Of a stretch of 64,000 nt of DNA, positions 52,598 through 62,303 are shown piece after piece. The stretch covers positions 248,001 through 312,000 of the forward strand of contig NZ_JAGGLR010000013.1 of NCBI RefSeq assembly GCF_017874715.1, given 5' to 3'. The notes beneath the pieces were generated by a model, which was not told the DNA's origin, made no database searches, and saw nothing but the letters and a program-made list of their open reading frames with translations. The translations under genes were made by a program, and so were the position numbers. Positions within the stretch are counted from its first letter, which is position 1, and every line of letters begins with the position of its first letter. This DNA is from Streptomyces iranensis (lineage in GTDB: Bacteria; Actinomycetota; Actinomycetes; Streptomycetales; Streptomycetaceae).

Positions 52598-54220
52598 GTG
52601 TCGATGAAGGAACGCAATGTGGCGGGGTGCATAGAGCGCCCCGAGTTGTTGCCGGACTGCGACGTACCGGCCTCTCGCAGAAAACCCGACGAGGTGATCG
52701 AGACTTCCCTGGTTCGCCTTGCCGACGAGACGCAGGCCGACAATTGGCGGACCGGCGGCCTGCGGGCGTGTCAGGTCCGTGGCGGGGCAGCGCTGGCAGC
52801 GGCATCGTTCATGGTTCAGACACCGGGCCCATTCCACGAGGGCCTGCAGCGCATCGCCCCAGAGTTGAGCGCTGACGCTTACCGCCCCTCGTATACCTAT
52901 GCCGAGTACACCGTCGGACTCTGCTACATAGCAGGCACCAAGGGCCTGCCGCCGGAACTGCGCCTCCGTGCCGCCGCCGAACTCGTGGCCCGAGGGGATG
53001 AGATGGGCTATGCGGAAGCGCGGAACCTGCTACCCAGAAGCGGCTGGGGCTTGCTGACACATGCGGTGCGCGAAGGCTGGGCTGTCTGGACTGCGCAGCT
53101 CTTTGCCGAAGACGAGACAGTTCCGCTCAGGACACGCATGAAAGTCGGCCTCGCCCTCGCTGAGCACGACCGTCCGGCTGGGTACGTACCCGAAGCCGTG
53201 GAGAAGCTTGTGGCTCACCCGGATGCCACGAGCGCGGACCGTCTTGCTCTGGCGAGTGCCGTGGCCCAGCGTGCCCCCAAGGAGAGTGTGGGTCTGCTTT
53301 GCCGTCTCGCGTCAGATCCGCTGGTCCAGCCCAGCCACCGGATGCAGGCGATCGAATTGCTGGACGAGGTCGACGCGGCCAAGTCTCAGGAGATGCGTGC
53401 CTTGCAGACACGTCTTCCGACTGTGCGGGCGGCCCGTGACCAGCACCGTGAGGCGGCCGAGCGGGCGGAACACGAGGTAGTGGCCCAGCGGGCACGCGAG
53501 ACCCCCGAGGCCGTTCTGGAGCGGCTTGACTCTGAGATCCAGGGAATCCTGGATGGCCTTGATGGTCGCGGTTCGGCGGACTGGTTGGCCACTGATCTGG
53601 ACAACCACCTCGCAGAGACCGACTGGGCCGCTGTGGCAGAAGACGTGGCTGAGATCTGCGGCCTGGTACGGGACGAGGACATTGAGTCTGCCCTCCGGTC
53701 CCTGGAGGTTCTGACCCGGATCAGGTACGGAGACGATTCGAGCCTGCTGCCGGATGGATCCGAGCCCGTCACACCGGACGACGACGACTTCCCTCGGCTG
53801 ACTCGGCAGGAGCTTGCCGAGCACGCGCGCGACCAGGCCCAGCGTTCCTGGACGTTCTGGGGAGGACTTGTCGAGAAACACGGCTGGGACACCGATCGGA
53901 TTCATGAAGTCGACGACCAGTGGCACGAGGTCAACCGGCACGTGAGTGGCGTGATCCTTCAGAAGGCCGCCGATCATCTCCGGAACCTTCAACAGTGCCT
54001 GGTTTGGGAGATCTGGCCCGCTTTGGTGAAGGCCGCGAAGGAGAGGAACTACGGCTCTGCCTGGGGTCATCTGGCGACCGCGCGCCTCCTCACAGACGAG
54101 GCCGAGCATTCTGAGGCCCTGTGGAAGGAGACCACCGCGGAGGACTACTCCTTTGACCCGATGACCATGTCCTGGCCTCGCGACGTCTGGTTGGCGCTGG
54201 AGGCGTGGAGACGAGGGTGA
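52598..54220 (+). CDS. Large hypothetical protein with HEAT-like and coiled-coil segments
   Basis: About 540 residues from GTG 52598 (AGGAT upstream) or ATG 52604. I do not recognise the family. Residues about 100-260 are a helical repeat region with HEAT/ARM-like periodicity (TRMKVGLALAEHDRPAGYVP, SADRLALASAVAQRAPKESV, LLCRLASDPLVQPSHRMQAI). Residues about 280-330 are a charged coiled coil (TVRAARDQHREAAERAEHEV). The C-terminal region is Trp-rich (QRSWTFWGGLVEKHGWDTDR; EIWPALVKAAKERNYGSAWG). It lies between the beta-family and helicase-PLD genes on the same strand, so it may belong to the same defence unit. Confidence 0.68.
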   Translation: MSMKERNVAGCIERPELLPDCDVPASRRKPDEVIETSLVRLADETQADNWRTGGLRACQVRGGAALAAASFMVQTPGPFHEGLQRIAPELSADAYRPSYTYAEYTVGLCYIAGTKGLPPELRLRAAAELVARGDEMGYAEARNLLPRSGWGLLTHAVREGWAVWTAQLFAEDETVPLRTRMKVGLALAEHDRPAGYVPEAVEKLVAHPDATSADRLALASAVAQRAPKESVGLLCRLASDPLVQPSHRMQAIELLDEVDAAKSQEMRALQTRLPTVRAARDQHREAAERAEHEVVAQRARETPEAVLERLDSEIQGILDGLDGRGSADWLATDLDNHLAETDWAAVAEDVAEICGLVRDEDIESALRSLEVLTRIRYGDDSSLLPDGSEPVTPDDDDFPRLTRQELAEHARDQAQRSWTFWGGLVEKHGWDTDRIHEVDDQWHEVNRHVSGVILQKAADHLRNLQQCLVWEIWPALVKAAKERNYGSAWGHLATARLLTDEAEHSEALWKETTAEDYSFDPMTMSWPRDVWLALEAWRRG

Positions 54221-54329
54221 GTCCCCAGCACATGGAGGCGAGTGGCAACAAGGGGCAGCGCCTTCGGCCAGGTGACGATCCATACGGCTATTCGGCTGGA
54301 CCGAGGAAAAGTCAGGAAGCGGGGGCATC

Positions 54330-54668
54330 ATGGAACTGCGGAGGCATGACGAGATCATCGCGATGATCAACCATGTCAGCCAGCACGGGTACAGCAGCGC
54401 CGGGTATGCCCGGGGCCTGCTAGCGGCGCTCCACTGGGTCGCCGGTCTGACTGCTGCACCGCCGGTCAGCGACGTTCCGCTTGGCCGCCCTGTGTCTGCC
54501 TCAGATGCGTACCAGGAGCAAGATCGAGCCTACGAGGCGATGAGCGTGCTCGCCGAACCCAGCCTCCTGGCAGTTGCCGAAGAGCAGGGGCTCGACTATG
54601 TCACTGCCGTGGAGAACACGCTGGCCTGGGCCGTTGGAGAGCATGGCTTGACCGCCCCATGGGATTGA
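54330..54668 (+). CDS. Small hypothetical protein upstream of the helicase-nuclease
   Basis: A 112-residue helical protein: ELRRHDEIIAMINHVSQHGY, then SSAGYARGLLAALHWVAGLT, ending ENTLAWAVGEHGLTAPWD. The family is not recognised. The ATG at 54330 has GGAAGCGG upstream. It is 193 bp before the helicase-PLD gene, on the same strand, and could be a partner or an unrelated accessory gene. Confidence 0.6.
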   Translation: MELRRHDEIIAMINHVSQHGYSSAGYARGLLAALHWVAGLTAAPPVSDVPLGRPVSASDAYQEQDRAYEAMSVLAEPSLLAVAEEQGLDYVTAVENTLAWAVGEHGLTAPWD

Positions 54669-54861
54669 GGAGTGCCGCCGAGCCATCGTGATCGAGTGCA
54701 TCTGGGTTGGCTTTCTCATGGCCCCCGAACCACCGCTCACGCACTGAGGAGCATTTTGGGCATGGGCAGGCCGACCTTGGCGAGATCCCCTGTGGTTATC
54801 GCTCGACTTCGCTGGTACCACGGGGGACAAGAACTCGGCAGCGCCGTCGTAGCGGGGGAAC

Positions 54862-57800
54862 GTGGGCTGGCAGGAAGAAGTCGTCTCGGCGCTGGACGCC
54901 TGGGTCGCGCACGAAGGCGTGCCGGCGCGTGAGCCGCGGTGGCGTCCGCTGGGGCGAGCGGCGAAGAGTGGGAAGCCGGGGGAGTACGTCGTCGACGTAC
55001 GTGGCACCGACATCACGACAGACCAACTTCAAGGCGACAGCCTGAGGCTGGCCGGGCCGGACGAAGGCGGTGTGGACGCAGGCCACTCCGTGCTCGACGT
55101 GTTCAAGGACGGCACCGCACTGCGGGTGCGTGTCGCCGAGTTCGCCGACCCCGCCGACCCTCATCTATGGATGAAGCCGCAGCCCGCCGGCTTCCTTGTG
55201 AAGGCATTGCGTGAAGGCTTGGCCGCGCTCACCGATGCCCCTCTCGCTCACCTCATGGCGCGAGGCGAAGCCGGGACGGGACGGCTCGCGGCGACCGGGC
55301 TGCCACCGGGAGCGCTGCTGCCCGCTCAGGACCTCGCGTATCGCGCATGCACGGGCGAAGGGCTGTGGCTGGTGTGGGGACCTCCCGGCACCGGGAAGAC
55401 CACGGTCCTCAAGCGGGCCATTGTGGATCTGATGGCGCGCGGCAAACGCATCCTGCTGGTGTCCGCGACCAATGTCGCCGTGGACAACGCCCTGTGGGGC
55501 GTGATGAAGGAGCGGCGGCACGCGGACGGTCACATCGTCCGTGTCGGACCGCCCCATCTGCGTGAAGTGGCTGAGGACGCAAGCGTCTGTCTGACACTGA
55601 TGGTGCGCGAACGGCTCGCCGATGTCGACGAACGACGACGGGCGGTTGCCGCGCAGCTGGTTGAAGTGCAGGCGCGGGCGCGCGAGCTGGAGGAGCTGGA
55701 GCGGAGCCTCGCGAACTTCGATGCCATCGGGTACGCCGCGGACCGCACCCGGTTGGACGATCCCACCCGCACCTCTGCAGCTCTGATACGCGCGCGTCGT
55801 CAGGCGGATCGCGAAGCAGAGGAAGCCGGGAAGCGGGTCGAGCAACTGGAGGAGGAGTACAAGGCGGCTGCTGCGGCCGTGCGCGCCACGGAGCAGGCCC
55901 AGGCCGACTGGAAGGCATACGACAACGTGCAGGCAGACCTCGCCGAGCTCCGAGTTGCCGTGACAGCGGTGGAGGCGAAGGCACTGCTCGCGGAGAACGA
56001 GCGCGATGCGGCCGACCGTGCCCTGATGGACCTTGAGCGGTTGACCGGCTTGGCGAAGCGCCGGGCCAAGCGGGACAGGGAGAAGGCGCGCCTTCGCCTG
56101 GAGACGGCCCGCACCGAGACCGAGAAGGCCCAGACGAAAGCAGCGGAGGCCCGGTCCGTACTCACCCGAACCGAGCAGGAATACACAGCACGGCTTGAGG
56201 ATCACCGCGCCAAGATCTCCTTCAGCAAGGAGGAGATCACGTTCCGACAGGCGACCCTGCGCACTGTGGAGACCGATCGGGAGGACGCATGGCGAGTGGA
56301 GAGGGCGGCGGCTGTCCGGCTTTCTCCCCTCGCCAAGCAACTCGACCTGTCAAGGGCGGCCGAAGCACGTGTCATGGAGGCCGATCGCCTCGGACACCCC
56401 CACCGCCATGCTGCGGCAGTAACGCTGAAGCCTCAGGTCACAGCGGACAAGGAGAATCGCCCGGCCCTGGAACGCCGACATCGAGAGTTGCAGGAGGAGT
56501 ACGACAAACTCGCACGCGACGCACAAGGCGAGATCATTCGTGGTGCGAAGGTCGTTGCCACCACCCTCGCGCGTTTCCGCACTGTCAAGGCGGTGTTCGA
56601 AGGCGATTACGACGTCGTTCTGGTCGATGAGGCCGGTGCGACAACCCTGCCCGAAGTGCTCCTCGCGGTCGGCAAGGCCAAGGCGACGGCTGTACTGCTC
56701 GGCGACTTTATGCAGATTGGTCCCATCCTGCCGAAACTGGATGGCAGCAAGCGGCCTGATATCGCGAAGTGGATTCTGCGTGAGGTCTTTGAACACTTCG
56801 GCATCGAGTCGCCGACGGCAGCGGTGAACCACCACGGGTGTGTCGTGCTGGATGTCCAGCACCGATTCGGGCTTGACGTCATGGACCTGGCGAACACTCT
56901 TGCGTACGACGGCGTACTGAAGCCCGGCCCCGACGTCGTGCGGCGTGCTGAAAGACGCGAGTCGGGCGATCCCGAAATCGTGATCATCGATACCGACGGC
57001 CTCCAGAGCCTGGCCCACGCTCACCGCACCGGTCGCCGCAAAGGATGGTGGCCGGCGGGATCCTTGCTCGCACGCGCACTCATCGACCTGCACCGCGAGG
57101 ACAGCGAATCGGCTGGTGTGGTCACGCCGTATTCAGTGCAGGCCGAGGCCACCCTGGAGGCTCTCCGAGATACCGAGATGGGTGGGCAGCTTACTGAGGT
57201 GGGCACCGCCCACCGTTTCCAGGGCCGCGAGTTTCCGGTCGTTATCTTCGACACGGTCGAGGACGACTACGGTGACGGTCTCTGGATGGCCCATGCTTCC
57301 CGGGCCTCTGAGGCAACGGCCTGGGCCCGCGATGGCGTACGCCTGTGCAACGTTGCCGTCACCCGCGTCCAGACCAGGCTCTACGTCATCGGCAGCCGCA
57401 GCCGAATCCTCGCCTCGGGAGAGGAGACGGCCCTCGGCAAACTGGGTGCGCTCATCCGCGCCGGCCGCACCCGCTCTATCCCCGCAACCCGGCTCATCGC
57501 CCCTGCCGCGCGGCCTGTCACCGGCCTCGGCGAATTCGGCTCCCGCCTCGCCGAGGTCCTTTCGCGTCATGTCGAGGTCTCCGAGGTCGACGACGAGATC
57601 TCCTTCTACGAGACCTTCGCCGCCCGCCTCGCCGAGGCCAATACCTCCCTATGGATCTGGTCTCCGTGGACGGCGAAACGGCTGATCGGCCTACTTCCGG
57701 TACTTGAGGAAGCCGTACGCCGCGGAGTCCGTGTCACCATTTTCGTACGGGACCCCTACGACACAGGTCAGAAGAAACAGACCGCGCTGGTCCAGCACCT

Positions 57801-58155
57801 TCGAGACGTGGTGCAGACCGTCGTCCGCGTCAATGTGATGCACCAGAAGATCGTCGTCATCGACGAATACACAACCCTGCTGGGAAGCCTCAACTCCCTT
57901 TCCCAGAGCCACTCGCGCGAAGTCATGCTGACGATCAAGGGGCACCATTTCGCCCGCAAGATCCTCGCCCACGAGCACGCCGAGGACTTCGCGAGGCCAC
58001 CGCGATGCGGTGCGTGCAAGGGTGACGAGGTGGATCTGCGCCGCCGGGTGAACGGATCCTGGTACTGGCGGTGCTTCAACCGGACGTGCCCGGGGCGACG
58101 GGGCCACCGGGCGTGGGAGACGGCCGTGCGGTTCAGGACGGCACGCCGGGGCTGA
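54862..58155 (+). CDS. SF1 (Upf1-like) helicase fused to a PLD nuclease and zinc ribbon; Mokosh type II-like
   Basis: A 1097-residue helicase-nuclease. Walker A: LWLVWGPPGTGKTTVLKRAI (about 167-186), with motif Ia ILLVSATNVAVDNAL. A long coiled coil (about 240-560, EELERSLANFDAIGY and many Glu/Lys/Arg heptads) separates motif Ia from motif II YDVVLVDEAGATTLPEVLLA (about 583-602). Further motifs are III AVLLGDFMQIGPIL, V VGTAHRFQGREFPVVIFDTV and VI CNVAVTRVQTRLYVIG. The phospholipase-D domain has MHQKIVVIDEYTTLLGSLNS (His about 994, Lys 996). The C-terminal zinc ribbon is CGAC...CFNRTC (about 1049-1077). Mokosh type II, an anti-phage/anti-transposon system, is a single protein with an Upf1-like helicase and PLD. 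GTG at 54862 follows GGGGGAA. Inferred to sense foreign RNA or DNA and cut it. Confidence 0.85.
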   Translation: MGWQEEVVSALDAWVAHEGVPAREPRWRPLGRAAKSGKPGEYVVDVRGTDITTDQLQGDSLRLAGPDEGGVDAGHSVLDVFKDGTALRVRVAEFADPADPHLWMKPQPAGFLVKALREGLAALTDAPLAHLMARGEAGTGRLAATGLPPGALLPAQDLAYRACTGEGLWLVWGPPGTGKTTVLKRAIVDLMARGKRILLVSATNVAVDNALWGVMKERRHADGHIVRVGPPHLREVAEDASVCLTLMVRERLADVDERRRAVAAQLVEVQARARELEELERSLANFDAIGYAADRTRLDDPTRTSAALIRARRQADREAEEAGKRVEQLEEEYKAAAAAVRATEQAQADWKAYDNVQADLAELRVAVTAVEAKALLAENERDAADRALMDLERLTGLAKRRAKRDREKARLRLETARTETEKAQTKAAEARSVLTRTEQEYTARLEDHRAKISFSKEEITFRQATLRTVETDREDAWRVERAAAVRLSPLAKQLDLSRAAEARVMEADRLGHPHRHAAAVTLKPQVTADKENRPALERRHRELQEEYDKLARDAQGEIIRGAKVVATTLARFRTVKAVFEGDYDVVLVDEAGATTLPEVLLAVGKAKATAVLLGDFMQIGPILPKLDGSKRPDIAKWILREVFEHFGIESPTAAVNHHGCVVLDVQHRFGLDVMDLANTLAYDGVLKPGPDVVRRAERRESGDPEIVIIDTDGLQSLAHAHRTGRRKGWWPAGSLLARALIDLHREDSESAGVVTPYSVQAEATLEALRDTEMGGQLTEVGTAHRFQGREFPVVIFDTVEDDYGDGLWMAHASRASEATAWARDGVRLCNVAVTRVQTRLYVIGSRSRILASGEETALGKLGALIRAGRTRSIPATRLIAPAARPVTGLGEFGSRLAEVLSRHVEVSEVDDEISFYETFAARLAEANTSLWIWSPWTAKRLIGLLPVLEEAVRRGVRVTIFVRDPYDTGQKKQTALVQHLRDVVQTVVRVNVMHQKIVVIDEYTTLLGSLNSLSQSHSREVMLTIKGHHFARKILAHEHAEDFARPPRCGACKGDEVDLRRRVNGSWYWRCFNRTCPGRRGHRAWETAVRFRTARRG

Positions 58156-58606
58156 GCTGGATCTCGGCCCAAACGGTCTTGCCGCACGGGTGCCTGGGAT
58201 CAACGCCCCACCGCGTCGCCAGCGATTCGACGAGAAGCAGACCTCGCCCATGCTCGTCCTCGGCGCCCGGAGGTGCGACGGAGACAGGCAGGGGAAGCCG
58301 CTCGTCCCGGCAGTCAGCGACCTCGATTCGCAAGGTTGCGCCCCCTGACTCGGGCGTTGCCAGGACGAGAGCCAGAAGGAAGTCCCGGCCGGGCACACGA
58401 CCGTGCTGCACGGCATTCGCGGCGAGCTCGGCAACGAGCAGCGCGGCGGTGTGCGTGGACTGGTTGTTGTGGTCCCAGCCCCAGTCGGCGAGTTGCTGTA
58501 CGGCGAGAAGACGGGCGAGGCGCGCACCGCGCCGGGTGGGACTGAGGCGCTGGCTGAAGCGGCGGGAGCCCTGGACGAGTTGATGAGGGTGAATTTCCTG
58601 CGACAT
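58133..58606 (-). CDS. ATP-binding protein, anti-sigma-factor-like (HATPase_c)
   Basis: A 157-residue GHKL ATPase-fold protein of the Streptomyces RsbW-like group. N box: LLVAELAANAVQHGRVPGRD. G1/G2: RIEVADCRDERLPLPVSVAP, then GAEDEHGRGLLLVESLATRW, ending WGVDPRHPCGKTVWAEI. Such proteins pair with XRE-DUF5753 and DUF397 genes, as here, and are thought to modulate development or defence transcription. The ATG at 58606 is the start. Its 3' end overlaps the convergent helicase-PLD gene by 23 bp. Confidence 0.9.
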   Translation of the reverse strand: MSQEIHPHQLVQGSRRFSQRLSPTRRGARLARLLAVQQLADWGWDHNNQSTHTAALLVAELAANAVQHGRVPGRDFLLALVLATPESGGATLRIEVADCRDERLPLPVSVAPPGAEDEHGRGLLLVESLATRWGVDPRHPCGKTVWAEIQLSPGVPS

Positions 58607-58738
58607 GTCACAGAGCGTGGCCGGAGCCTCCTACGCTGACCAGCAAGACGGCCAGTACACAGTGTGCTGGTACCGGCACGTTCGGCTGGTTGTCAGGGGC
58701 GGCGGGCGTGACCGTACGGGCCGGGCGTACGACATGGG

Positions 58739-59623
58739 GTGGTGACTCGGGTGACGGATACGAGTATCGGCCCGGAGGGGGAACGGCGGCCTGAACCGCA
58801 GGAGGACACGGACAGCGCGGCGGACCTCAACCGGGCCGTGGGCAAGCAAGTGAAGTTGCTTCGGGAGCGGTCAGGTTGGACTCAGAAGGAACTCGGTAAA
58901 CGGCTCGGCTACAGCGAAGATCTGATCGCGTCGCTGGAACGCGGGCGTCGGACACCCCAGCCGGAGTTCCTCGATGCCGCGGACGACCTCCTTGGTGCGG
59001 ATGGCTTGTTGAGTGTCACGAAGGAGGACATCGCACAGGCCAAAGCGAAAGCACGGGTTCGACACCCGGCGTGGTTCAGAGACTATGCGCGTTTGGAGGG
59101 GGAGGCGGTTGAGATCAACTTCTACAACAACCATGACATTCCCGGTCTGTTCCAGACCGAACGCCGAGCGCGGGCCCTCTACGAGATGCGAAAGCCGTTG
59201 CTGGACGAGGAGACGATCGAGCAACGCGTGGCCTCCCGCATCGACCGGCAGACGATCCTCACTCGCTGGCCGCCTCCCATGGTGACCGCGGTGGTGGAGG
59301 AGACCGTGCTACGGAGGCCACTTGGTGGCTGGGAGGTACACAAGGAGCAGCTGGAACGGCTGCTTCGGCTGGGGCGGCTGCGTAACGTCGAACTTCAGGT
59401 GATGCCGATGGAGCGCACCGAGCACGCTGGCATGGGAGGGCCCTTCATCCTGCTGACCCCCAAGGGAAAACCGCAGGTCGGGTACACCGAGGTCCAGAAT
59501 CATGCGCGACTGGCGACGGATACTGAAGAGGTCCGTATCCTGGCCGCACGTTACGGCACCATCAGGGCCCAGGCGCTCACGCCACGTGAGTCCCTGGAAC
59601 TGATCGAGAGGATGCAGACATAA
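58739..59623 (+). CDS. XRE-family regulator with DUF5753 domain
   Basis: A 294-residue helix-turn-helix protein. HTH: VKLLRERSGWTQKELGKRLG, then YSEDLIASLERGRRTPQPEF (residues about 38-80). The DUF5753 domain begins after about 105: ARVRHPAWFRDYARLEGEAV, NHDIPGLFQTERRARALYEM, ETVLRRPLGGWEVHKEQLER and NVELQVMPMERTEHAGMGGP, ending IRAQALTPRESLELIERM. It is coupled to the DUF397 gene two bases downstream. Pairs of this type include WhiJ/AbaA-like developmental regulators; the DUF397 partner may antagonise it. GTG at 58739 has no obvious RBS. Confidence 0.92.
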   Translation: MVTRVTDTSIGPEGERRPEPQEDTDSAADLNRAVGKQVKLLRERSGWTQKELGKRLGYSEDLIASLERGRRTPQPEFLDAADDLLGADGLLSVTKEDIAQAKAKARVRHPAWFRDYARLEGEAVEINFYNNHDIPGLFQTERRARALYEMRKPLLDEETIEQRVASRIDRQTILTRWPPPMVTAVVEETVLRRPLGGWEVHKEQLERLLRLGRLRNVELQVMPMERTEHAGMGGPFILLTPKGKPQVGYTEVQNHARLATDTEEVRILAARYGTIRAQALTPRESLELIERMQT

Positions 59624-59625
59624 CG

Positions 59626-59820
59626 ATGAGCACTGAGGATTCCGCGCGACTCGCTTGGTTCAAGAGCAGCTACAGCGGCAACGAGGGCGGCGAATGCGTG
59701 GAGGTCGCCACGACTCCCGGCGCCGTTCACGTGCGGGACTCCAAGGAGCCGGAGGGGGCTCAACTTGTTTTCGCGGCGCAGAGCTGGGCGGCGTTCGTGG
59801 ACTTCGCGACGCGGCACTGA
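59626..59820 (+). CDS. DUF397 protein
   Basis: A 64-residue DUF397 protein: RLAWFKSSYSGNEGGECVEV, then HVRDSKEPEGAQLVFAAQSW, ending AAFVDFATRH. The W-x-KSS-x-S and CVEVA motifs are the family signature. The start lies 2 bp after the XRE stop, so the two are co-translated. It is presumed to act as a small partner of the XRE-DUF5753 protein. Confidence 0.93.
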   Translation: MSTEDSARLAWFKSSYSGNEGGECVEVATTPGAVHVRDSKEPEGAQLVFAAQSWAAFVDFATRH

Positions 59821-60182
59821 CAGACGAGGCGGGGATACGGCCAAGTGGTCTGTATCCCCGCGTACACCCAGCGGTCAGCCCAGCACCGTCGCGATGGCGA
59901 TCGCTCGATTCAGCCGATCGCATCCGTAACATCGGCTCATACGTACTGCTGTCGAGTCTGGCAGTCGGCGATCGAGTGTCGACGGCCAGAAAGTCGAACG
60001 TTGAACGAATCACGAAAGCTGAGCGTTGCCGTTCTTCCCATGCCCACCGGATTCATTCGCTCCGCTGAACAGCTGATCTTGCAAATCGAGGCTCATACTT
60101 GACCTTGGTGCGAAACGTGGGGAACGTTAAGGTTCTTCGCTCGATAGGGTCTCGTTGGCCAGAGTGTTGACGGGAGCGGGGC
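59821..60182. promoter_or_regulatory. Upstream region of the AIPR gene
   Basis: A 362-bp non-coding, less GC-rich stretch. A TTGACC hexamer at 60099-60104 and AACGTT at 60123-60128 (18-bp spacer) make a weak promoter candidate. No operator or RNA gene is recognisable. Confidence 0.4.
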
Positions 60183-62303
60183 ATGAGCAAACTGCACGTC
60201 GGGTACGTCCGCAAGGCGATCGAGGAGCGTTTCACCGGCTTGATCCACATGACGGACCAGGCACGGTTCTCCGAGGACAAGCGCCATCAGGCGTTCCTCA
60301 GCCGCGGTCTCGCCGCACTCGCCGTGCAGATCGAGCACCCGTGCAGTGACCGTGCTGCGGCGATCAGCGTCTTCGATGGTCAGGATGACCGCGGCCTTGA
60401 CTCTATCGCCGTGGAGGTCAGGTCCGCCCAGCCGCGAATCTGTCTGGTGCAGGCCAAATGGAGCGACCAGGGCAAGGGCGGATTCGGCGAGGCCGAGGTT
60501 CATAAGATGATCCAGGGCCTGAACCTGATGCTCGACCGCCACTTCACCAAGTTCAACAGCCGCTTCCAGCCATTCGTCCCCGACATCGAGCGGGCGTACG
60601 AAGTCGGCACGCCGAAGATCACGCTGGTCCTCGCCTTGATACGAACCGCCCCGATCAACCAGGATGTTCGCGAGCTCCTGGAGGAGAAGGTCGCGGAGCT
60701 GAACCAGGTCGAGGACATGGTCGACTACAAGATCCTCGACCTTCGGGACTTCCACCGCGCCATCCTCGGCGACGCCGCGGCGCCGAAGATCGATACCAAG
60801 GTGCGGCTGGACGGCTTCGTACAAGAGTCGACCCCCTACAAGGCCCTGTACGGCACCATGACCGTGCCCGACCTCGCCGACCTCTACGGTGAGCACCGAC
60901 GCGGACTCTTCGCGCGGAACATCCGCGACTCCCTCGACCTGACCGATGTCAACATCAAGATCAGAAACACTCTGCTTGAGCAGCCGGAGCACTTCTGGTA
61001 CTTCAGCAACGGCATCACCATGCTCTGCGAGACGATCAAGCCTGTCGGTAAGGCTGTTCCCGGCAAGGTCGGGGACTTCCAGCTCTCTGGGGCCAGCGTG
61101 GTCAACGGTGCGCAGACGGTGAGCGCCATCCATCGGGCGTACACCACCGACCCCGACACCGCGCAGTACGGTCGGGTGATGGTGCGTCTGATCTCCCTGG
61201 AGGACTGCCCTCCCGGGTTCGGCGATCATGTGACCACGACCACGAATACACAGAACCCGATCGAAGAGCGCGACTTCAAGTCCCTCGACAAGGGACAGGT
61301 CCAGCTCCGCGACGACTTCGCCCTTCTGCTGCACCTCAGTTACGTGATCAAACGGGGTGAGACGACGCCGGATCCGGAGCACGGTTGCTCGATGACGGAG
61401 GCTGCCGAGGCTCTGGCCGCCACGAGCCCGAACGCTCAGCTTGCTGCTGTGGCCAAGCGGGACCAGAACCTCGCCGGCCTGTGGGAGGACGAGACCTACC
61501 AGGAGATTTTCGGTCCGTCCCCGAATGCCTTCCGCGTCTGGCGCTGCGTTCAGCTCCTCCGTGCGATCCGTGCCCAGCTCCAAGCACTGCGCGACGGACT
61601 GCTCTGGCGCGCCGACGCCGCCGCCTTCTACGGAGATCTCCTGGTCACGCACATCGTCTTCCGCCGTCTGAACACCCGGTCCATCGAGGACCCGGAATAC
61701 CACTGGGCGGCAGAGCTCGCGAAGGTTCCCGACCTGGTACGGGACACTCTCGCCTGGTCGCTGACCGCCATCGACGAGGAGTACGGCAAGACAAGCCACA
61801 TCATCGCTGCAGTGCGGAACACCGAGCGCATTGAGCGGGTCGTACGGGCAGCCCTGCGTGGCTTGGACTCTGGTCGCGACGCGCCCACGCTGGAAGAGAA
61901 TTACCAGGTCACGGAGGTCGAGACCCGGGGACGCCAGGTCAACGCAGTCACCACCCTGACCGCCAAGGGCCGTATCCCGGACGGCACGGTCCTCGAGTAC
62001 CGGCCGTACAGCAAACCTGAGCGCCGCGAGATGACCGAGTGGCTGGCAGAGGACCCCAAGCGTTCGCTTGCGACCTGGAGCAATGACGGTGGCCGCCACC
62101 CACTGCAGTGGCACGCGGACGAAAAGTGGTATTCCCCGAGCGGTCTTGCCCGGGAGATGCGCCGTCTCGCATCGGGGGTGGATTCTTCGGTGCAGGGCAC
62201 CCTTCGGTGGTTCGTGCCCGGGGAGGGGTCGCTCGATGAATTGGCGCTGGCTGTCCGCCTGGAACAGGGACTCGACGTGGGGGACGAGCCGTCCAGCAAA
62301 TGA
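60183..62303 (+). CDS. AIPR-family abortive phage infection protein
   Basis: A 706-residue protein of the AIPR family. The N-terminal part has Mrr/PD-(D/E)xK-like features: DDRGLDSIAVEVRSAQ (Asp about 71), then ICLVQAKWSDQGKGGFGEAE (Q-x-K about 89). The AIPR core follows: GLFARNIRDSLDLTDVNIKI, EHFWYFSNGITMLCETIKPV (about 270-290) and FQLSGASVVNGAQTVSAIHR (about 300-319), then TTTTNTQNPIEERDFKSLDK. These FSNGI and VVNGAQT blocks are diagnostic. AIPR proteins are tied to abortive infection and often sit beside restriction-modification genes, as here. The ATG at 60183 follows GGGAGCGGGGC. Confidence 0.93.
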   Translation: MSKLHVGYVRKAIEERFTGLIHMTDQARFSEDKRHQAFLSRGLAALAVQIEHPCSDRAAAISVFDGQDDRGLDSIAVEVRSAQPRICLVQAKWSDQGKGGFGEAEVHKMIQGLNLMLDRHFTKFNSRFQPFVPDIERAYEVGTPKITLVLALIRTAPINQDVRELLEEKVAELNQVEDMVDYKILDLRDFHRAILGDAAAPKIDTKVRLDGFVQESTPYKALYGTMTVPDLADLYGEHRRGLFARNIRDSLDLTDVNIKIRNTLLEQPEHFWYFSNGITMLCETIKPVGKAVPGKVGDFQLSGASVVNGAQTVSAIHRAYTTDPDTAQYGRVMVRLISLEDCPPGFGDHVTTTTNTQNPIEERDFKSLDKGQVQLRDDFALLLHLSYVIKRGETTPDPEHGCSMTEAAEALAATSPNAQLAAVAKRDQNLAGLWEDETYQEIFGPSPNAFRVWRCVQLLRAIRAQLQALRDGLLWRADAAAFYGDLLVTHIVFRRLNTRSIEDPEYHWAAELAKVPDLVRDTLAWSLTAIDEEYGKTSHIIAAVRNTERIERVVRAALRGLDSGRDAPTLEENYQVTEVETRGRQVNAVTTLTAKGRIPDGTVLEYRPYSKPERREMTEWLAEDPKRSLATWSNDGGRHPLQWHADEKWYSPSGLAREMRRLASGVDSSVQGTLRWFVPGEGSLDELALAVRLEQGLDVGDEPSSK

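Noticed and set aside
53312..54370. 352-codon minus-strand frame over the unknown gene 52598-54220
   Set aside because: Weak start context and no recognisable motif. The plus-strand frame is longer and has coherent helical-repeat character, though its own family is unknown.
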